This document shows, piece by piece, positions 61,491 through 64,000 of a stretch of DNA of 64,000 nucleotides. Position 1 is the stretch's first letter; each line of letters opens with the position of its first letter. The stretch is from Emticicia sp031378345 (GTDB lineage Bacteria > Bacteroidota > Bacteroidia > Cytophagales > Spirosomataceae). The position numbers and the translations under genes are program-made. The notes under the pieces were generated by a model. The model was given only the letters and a program-made list of their open reading frames with translations. It was not told the origin of the DNA and did no database searches. The stretch is from NCBI GenBank assembly GCA_031378345.1, contig JANNDY010000088.1, forward strand, positions 1 to 64,000, read 5' to 3'.

Positions 61491-64000
61491 ATGATATTCT
61501 CTAAACTCCCAACCCGTGAGGCTACTTTTCGCAATAAAATAGCCTCCTTGCTCACACCTGTTCGAGTGCCTGTCAAAGGCGAAAATCTTACACTCGAAGC
61601 ATCTTTCTACAAGCCAATCGGAGAAAATAAATATTTTTTCGATACTAAATTTCCCAAAGAACGTATCTTATTGCATTTTACGGCAGGCTCAATTTCGTCA
61701 GATATTGATACCCTTACACTTGAAAATGGCAATTTTATTTCTGTACCATTTGTTATTGCCAGAGATGGAACGATTTATCAACTTTTTGGCTCGGCAGCTT
61801 GGGCAAGAAATATCGGGGCGGGTTTGGGCAATGAGAAAGGCATGAACAATGCCCAAGATAAAATTACGATTGCCATTGAGATTTCAAATTTTGGCTTCTT
61901 GATAGAAAGAGATGGGAATTTAGAAACGATTTATTCGAGGGTAAAAGACAAAAAAACTGGCGTTGTAAGTCCAGTTCAGATTTATTGCTCATTGGGAGAA
62001 ACCGATGCTTATCAAAAAATCGAAACGCCGTTTAGAGAGCAAAGTTATTTTGCAACATTCACCGACATTCAGTATGAAAGCCTTATCATTTTGCTGCGTT
62101 TTCTGACTGCAAAATACAATATTCCAAGAGCATTTTTGGCTGAAGACAAGCGTTTTTTGCAAACCAGCGAAGTTTTGAACTTTAAAGGAATAGTTAGTCA
62201 TGTCAATTATCGAAAAGACAAATGGGACATTGGCACAGCATTCGATTGGAACAAAGTGATAGCGGGCGTACAAGCAACCGAGTTTGTGCCGCAGTTTGTG
62301 AATATAGCAAATGTTAGAGATTTTGAACCTATTGTTTTGACTTCAGAAGAGGCATTAATGGAGCAATTGCCTAAAAACCCAGAACCTACAAAAGAAGTAG
62401 TAAAAGACCTTCAAGATAACCAAAAAGCTACTAAAGTTGGCAAAATGTTTACCCTTTTGGTAGGGATCAATGAATACGAAAACTTCCCTTTAGATGGCTG
62501 TGTCAATGATATGAACAATGTGAAGGCTTATTTGGAAACAAAGTCAGGTTTAGAAATAAAAACCTTGACTTTGACTAACAAAGAAGCTACAAAAAAAGCC
62601 ATTGTAGAAGGATTTAGAAAACATTTGAGCAAAGCGAGCAAAGGAGATACGGTTGTTTTTTATTTTTCAGGACATGGCACAAAAGAGTTTGCAGACCCAC
62701 TTTGGAAAAAAGACGCCACTACGTCGGGACTTGAATGCGTGGTTTGCTATAATGGCGAACCTAATTTTCTGTTGGCTGACAAAGAAATACGGTTTTTATT
62801 GCAAGAACTTTGGTCAAAAACCCAAGCCCATATAGTCGTGATAGCCGATTGCTGTCATTCGGGAGATAATACAAGAGGCGAATTGCTAAAAGAGGCTTTC
62901 AAAAACTCAAAAGAGAGAAGGGTCAGGTTAGAAAAGGTTTTCCCGATAAGAGCTTGGAACGATTTTATTTTCAGCGATAAAATTTCTTTTGAAACAGCTA
63001 AAAATGCAAAGTTAGTAAGTGATTTTCTGCCCGAAGGAAACCACATTCAGTTGGCTGCTTGTGAGTCTGACGAATCGGCTCTGGAGGTGAACGGAAATGG
63101 TGTTTTTACGACAAATCTTCTTAAAATTTTAGAAAATTGTGGTGGAAATATTAGTTACCAAGCATTGAGTGGCAGAATTCGGAATTATATGAAGGTTTTG
63201 TACGAACAAAAACCACGCATTTATTCGGTAGGCTCAACTGACCAAATCAATACTATTTTCTTGAATAAAGGAGTTGATGAAAGTGGCACTCGTAGCGAAA
63301 TAGTTTTTAATCCTGCCAAAGGTTGGGTGCTGAATTTGGGTGCAATGCATGGCATAAAACCAAATCTTGAGGTCGGAATTTTGGACGAAAAAGGCAAGCT
63401 GTTGAGCGAAGCCACCGTTTCAGAAGTTTTTATTGATTATTCAACAGTCAAATCTGCAAGCGTTTTCAACAAAGCAAATGTTTATCAGGCAACTGTTTCG
63501 GGGGCTTTGGTTCGCCATTTGGATATTCAACTCAAAAACTTCGACACCAATCCAAATGACTTAGCAAAGGCAAGTGATGCTTTGCTGACACAAGCAAGTG
63601 GACATTATGATTTCAAGCAAGAGGGCGAGTCAGATTATACCTTGCATTTTAAGCATGGTCGAGCTTATTTGACAAAATTCAATGATGATTTTCGACCATT
63701 ATTTATGCCAATTGGCATCAAAACAGAAGGTTTTGACAGTAAAATCTCACAATACCTACGAGATATTTCGAGGTGGCATTATTTGGCAGATTTGACAAAT
63801 AAAAACTCAAACGGCGTGCTAAAAAACCCATTGTTGATAGAAGTTTTCAAAGTAATAGCAGATGGAACGGAAGAAAAATTAGATACATCAGGGGGCAAAG
63901 CTACATTGGATTTTGAGAAAATTGCCGAAAAATGGAAGGGTAGTATCAAAATAAAAGTCAAAAACCAAACCGACCAAAAGCTGTATGTTTGCGTAGGCTA
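61491..64000 (+). CDS. Fusion of N-acetylmuramoyl-L-alanine amidase and caspase-like protease (runs off window)
   Basis: The frame opens at ATG 61491 (MIFSKLPTREATFRNKIASL) and stays open to the window end (836 codons). An Amidase_2 (PGRP/T7-lysozyme-like) domain spans about 50-270. Its zinc ligands are H62 in LLHFTAG, H237 in VSHVNYRKD and D246 in KWDIG, with a nearby Lys. After a linker, a caspase (C14) domain spans about 325-570: FTLLVGINEYENFPLDGCVN, FYFSGHGTKE with H395 and IADCCHSGD with C455. The region after 580 is unrecognised. There is no signal peptide, so peptidoglycan would be reached only on lysis or activation. A defence or programmed-lysis role is inference. Confidence 0.85.
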   Translation, partial: MIFSKLPTREATFRNKIASLLTPVRVPVKGENLTLEASFYKPIGENKYFFDTKFPKERILLHFTAGSISSDIDTLTLENGNFISVPFVIARDGTIYQLFGSAAWARNIGAGLGNEKGMNNAQDKITIAIEISNFGFLIERDGNLETIYSRVKDKKTGVVSPVQIYCSLGETDAYQKIETPFREQSYFATFTDIQYESLIILLRFLTAKYNIPRAFLAEDKRFLQTSEVLNFKGIVSHVNYRKDKWDIGTAFDWNKVIAGVQATEFVPQFVNIANVRDFEPIVLTSEEALMEQLPKNPEPTKEVVKDLQDNQKATKVGKMFTLLVGINEYENFPLDGCVNDMNNVKAYLETKSGLEIKTLTLTNKEATKKAIVEGFRKHLSKASKGDTVVFYFSGHGTKEFADPLWKKDATTSGLECVVCYNGEPNFLLADKEIRFLLQELWSKTQAHIVVIADCCHSGDNTRGELLKEAFKNSKERRVRLEKVFPIRAWNDFIFSDKISFETAKNAKLVSDFLPEGNHIQLAACESDESALEVNGNGVFTTNLLKILENCGGNISYQALSGRIRNYMKVLYEQKPRIYSVGSTDQINTIFLNKGVDESGTRSEIVFNPAKGWVLNLGAMHGIKPNLEVGILDEKGKLLSEATVSEVFIDYSTVKSASVFNKANVYQATVSGALVRHLDIQLKNFDTNPNDLAKASDALLTQASGHYDFKQEGESDYTLHFKHGRAYLTKFNDDFRPLFMPIGIKTEGFDSKISQYLRDISRWHYLADLTNKNSNGVLKNPLLIEVFKVIADGTEEKLDTSGGKATLDFEKIAEKWKGSIKIKVKNQTDQKLYVCVG

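Overview
The window looks like a chromosomal segment of a Bacteroidota bacterium, most likely a Cytophagales-type environmental species. The lineage is an inference. It rests on the AT-rich sequence, several TonB-dependent receptors with carboxypeptidase-regulatory domains, a SusC/SusD pair, lipoproteins with short lipoboxes, TAnnTTTG promoter elements, and characteristic intergenic repeats. I saw no tRNA, rRNA, CRISPR array or prophage.

Left flank (1-10.8 kb). The left end of an IS3-like element sits at the 3' end of a LuxR-type regulator gene and supplies its stop codon. A perfect 17-bp inverted repeat separates that regulator from a truncated acyltransferase-like gene and a small HTH gene. 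Next comes a promoter with a 20-bp-period direct repeat and a GC-rich 5' leader hairpin. It drives a lipoprotein, a TonB receptor, a DUF4249-type lipoprotein, a small lipoprotein, an NHLP-family bacteriocin-type ABC exporter lacking a usual start, and a protein with an HExxH metalloprotease signature. A convergent AAA+ ATPase closes the block.

Core region (11-37.3 kb): a large RiPP (ribosomally made, modified peptide) locus built as two divergent operons. The minus operon encodes five tandem class I lanthipeptide precursors with near-identical leaders ending in GG and Cys-rich cores. It continues with a full-length LanB dehydratase, an exported S9 peptidase, a LanC cyclase, a LytTR response regulator with a LytS-type kinase, a receiver gene frameshifted in an 11-A tract, and a second LanB. 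The plus operon encodes an outer-membrane receptor, two tandem LanC + luciferase-like monooxygenase pairs (the first LanC has lost two zinc ligands), and two short GG-motif peptides. These are followed by an FxsB/GrrM-like radical SAM/SPASM maturase, a C39-peptidase ABC exporter and a very short HlyD-type adaptor. The combination suggests either a lanthipeptide with flavin-dependent tailoring or two RiPP systems sharing one C39 exporter. The precursor array carries duplicated hairpins that could set precursor-to-enzyme ratios.

Right region (37.3-61.1 kb). After an NTF2-like protein, an ECF sigma factor and a GNAT enzyme comes a SusC/SusD pair and what looks like a phosphorus-acquisition region. 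It holds a PhnZ-like HD oxygenase, a YncE/alkaline-phosphatase-family protein, an Oar-like TonB receptor, a choice-of-anchor-I beta-propeller lipoprotein, a secreted endonuclease/exonuclease/phosphatase protein, a phosphonatase-like hydrolase, a TIGR03364-type FAD oxidoreductase and a DUF5690 membrane protein. A protein-glutaminase-like papain-fold protein and a decayed AraC-type membrane regulator are interspersed.

Right edge (61.5-64 kb). An open-ended gene fuses an N-terminal zinc N-acetylmuramoyl-L-alanine amidase domain, with all expected ligands, to a caspase domain with an intact His-Cys dyad. It is a striking peptidoglycan-hydrolase/protease fusion.
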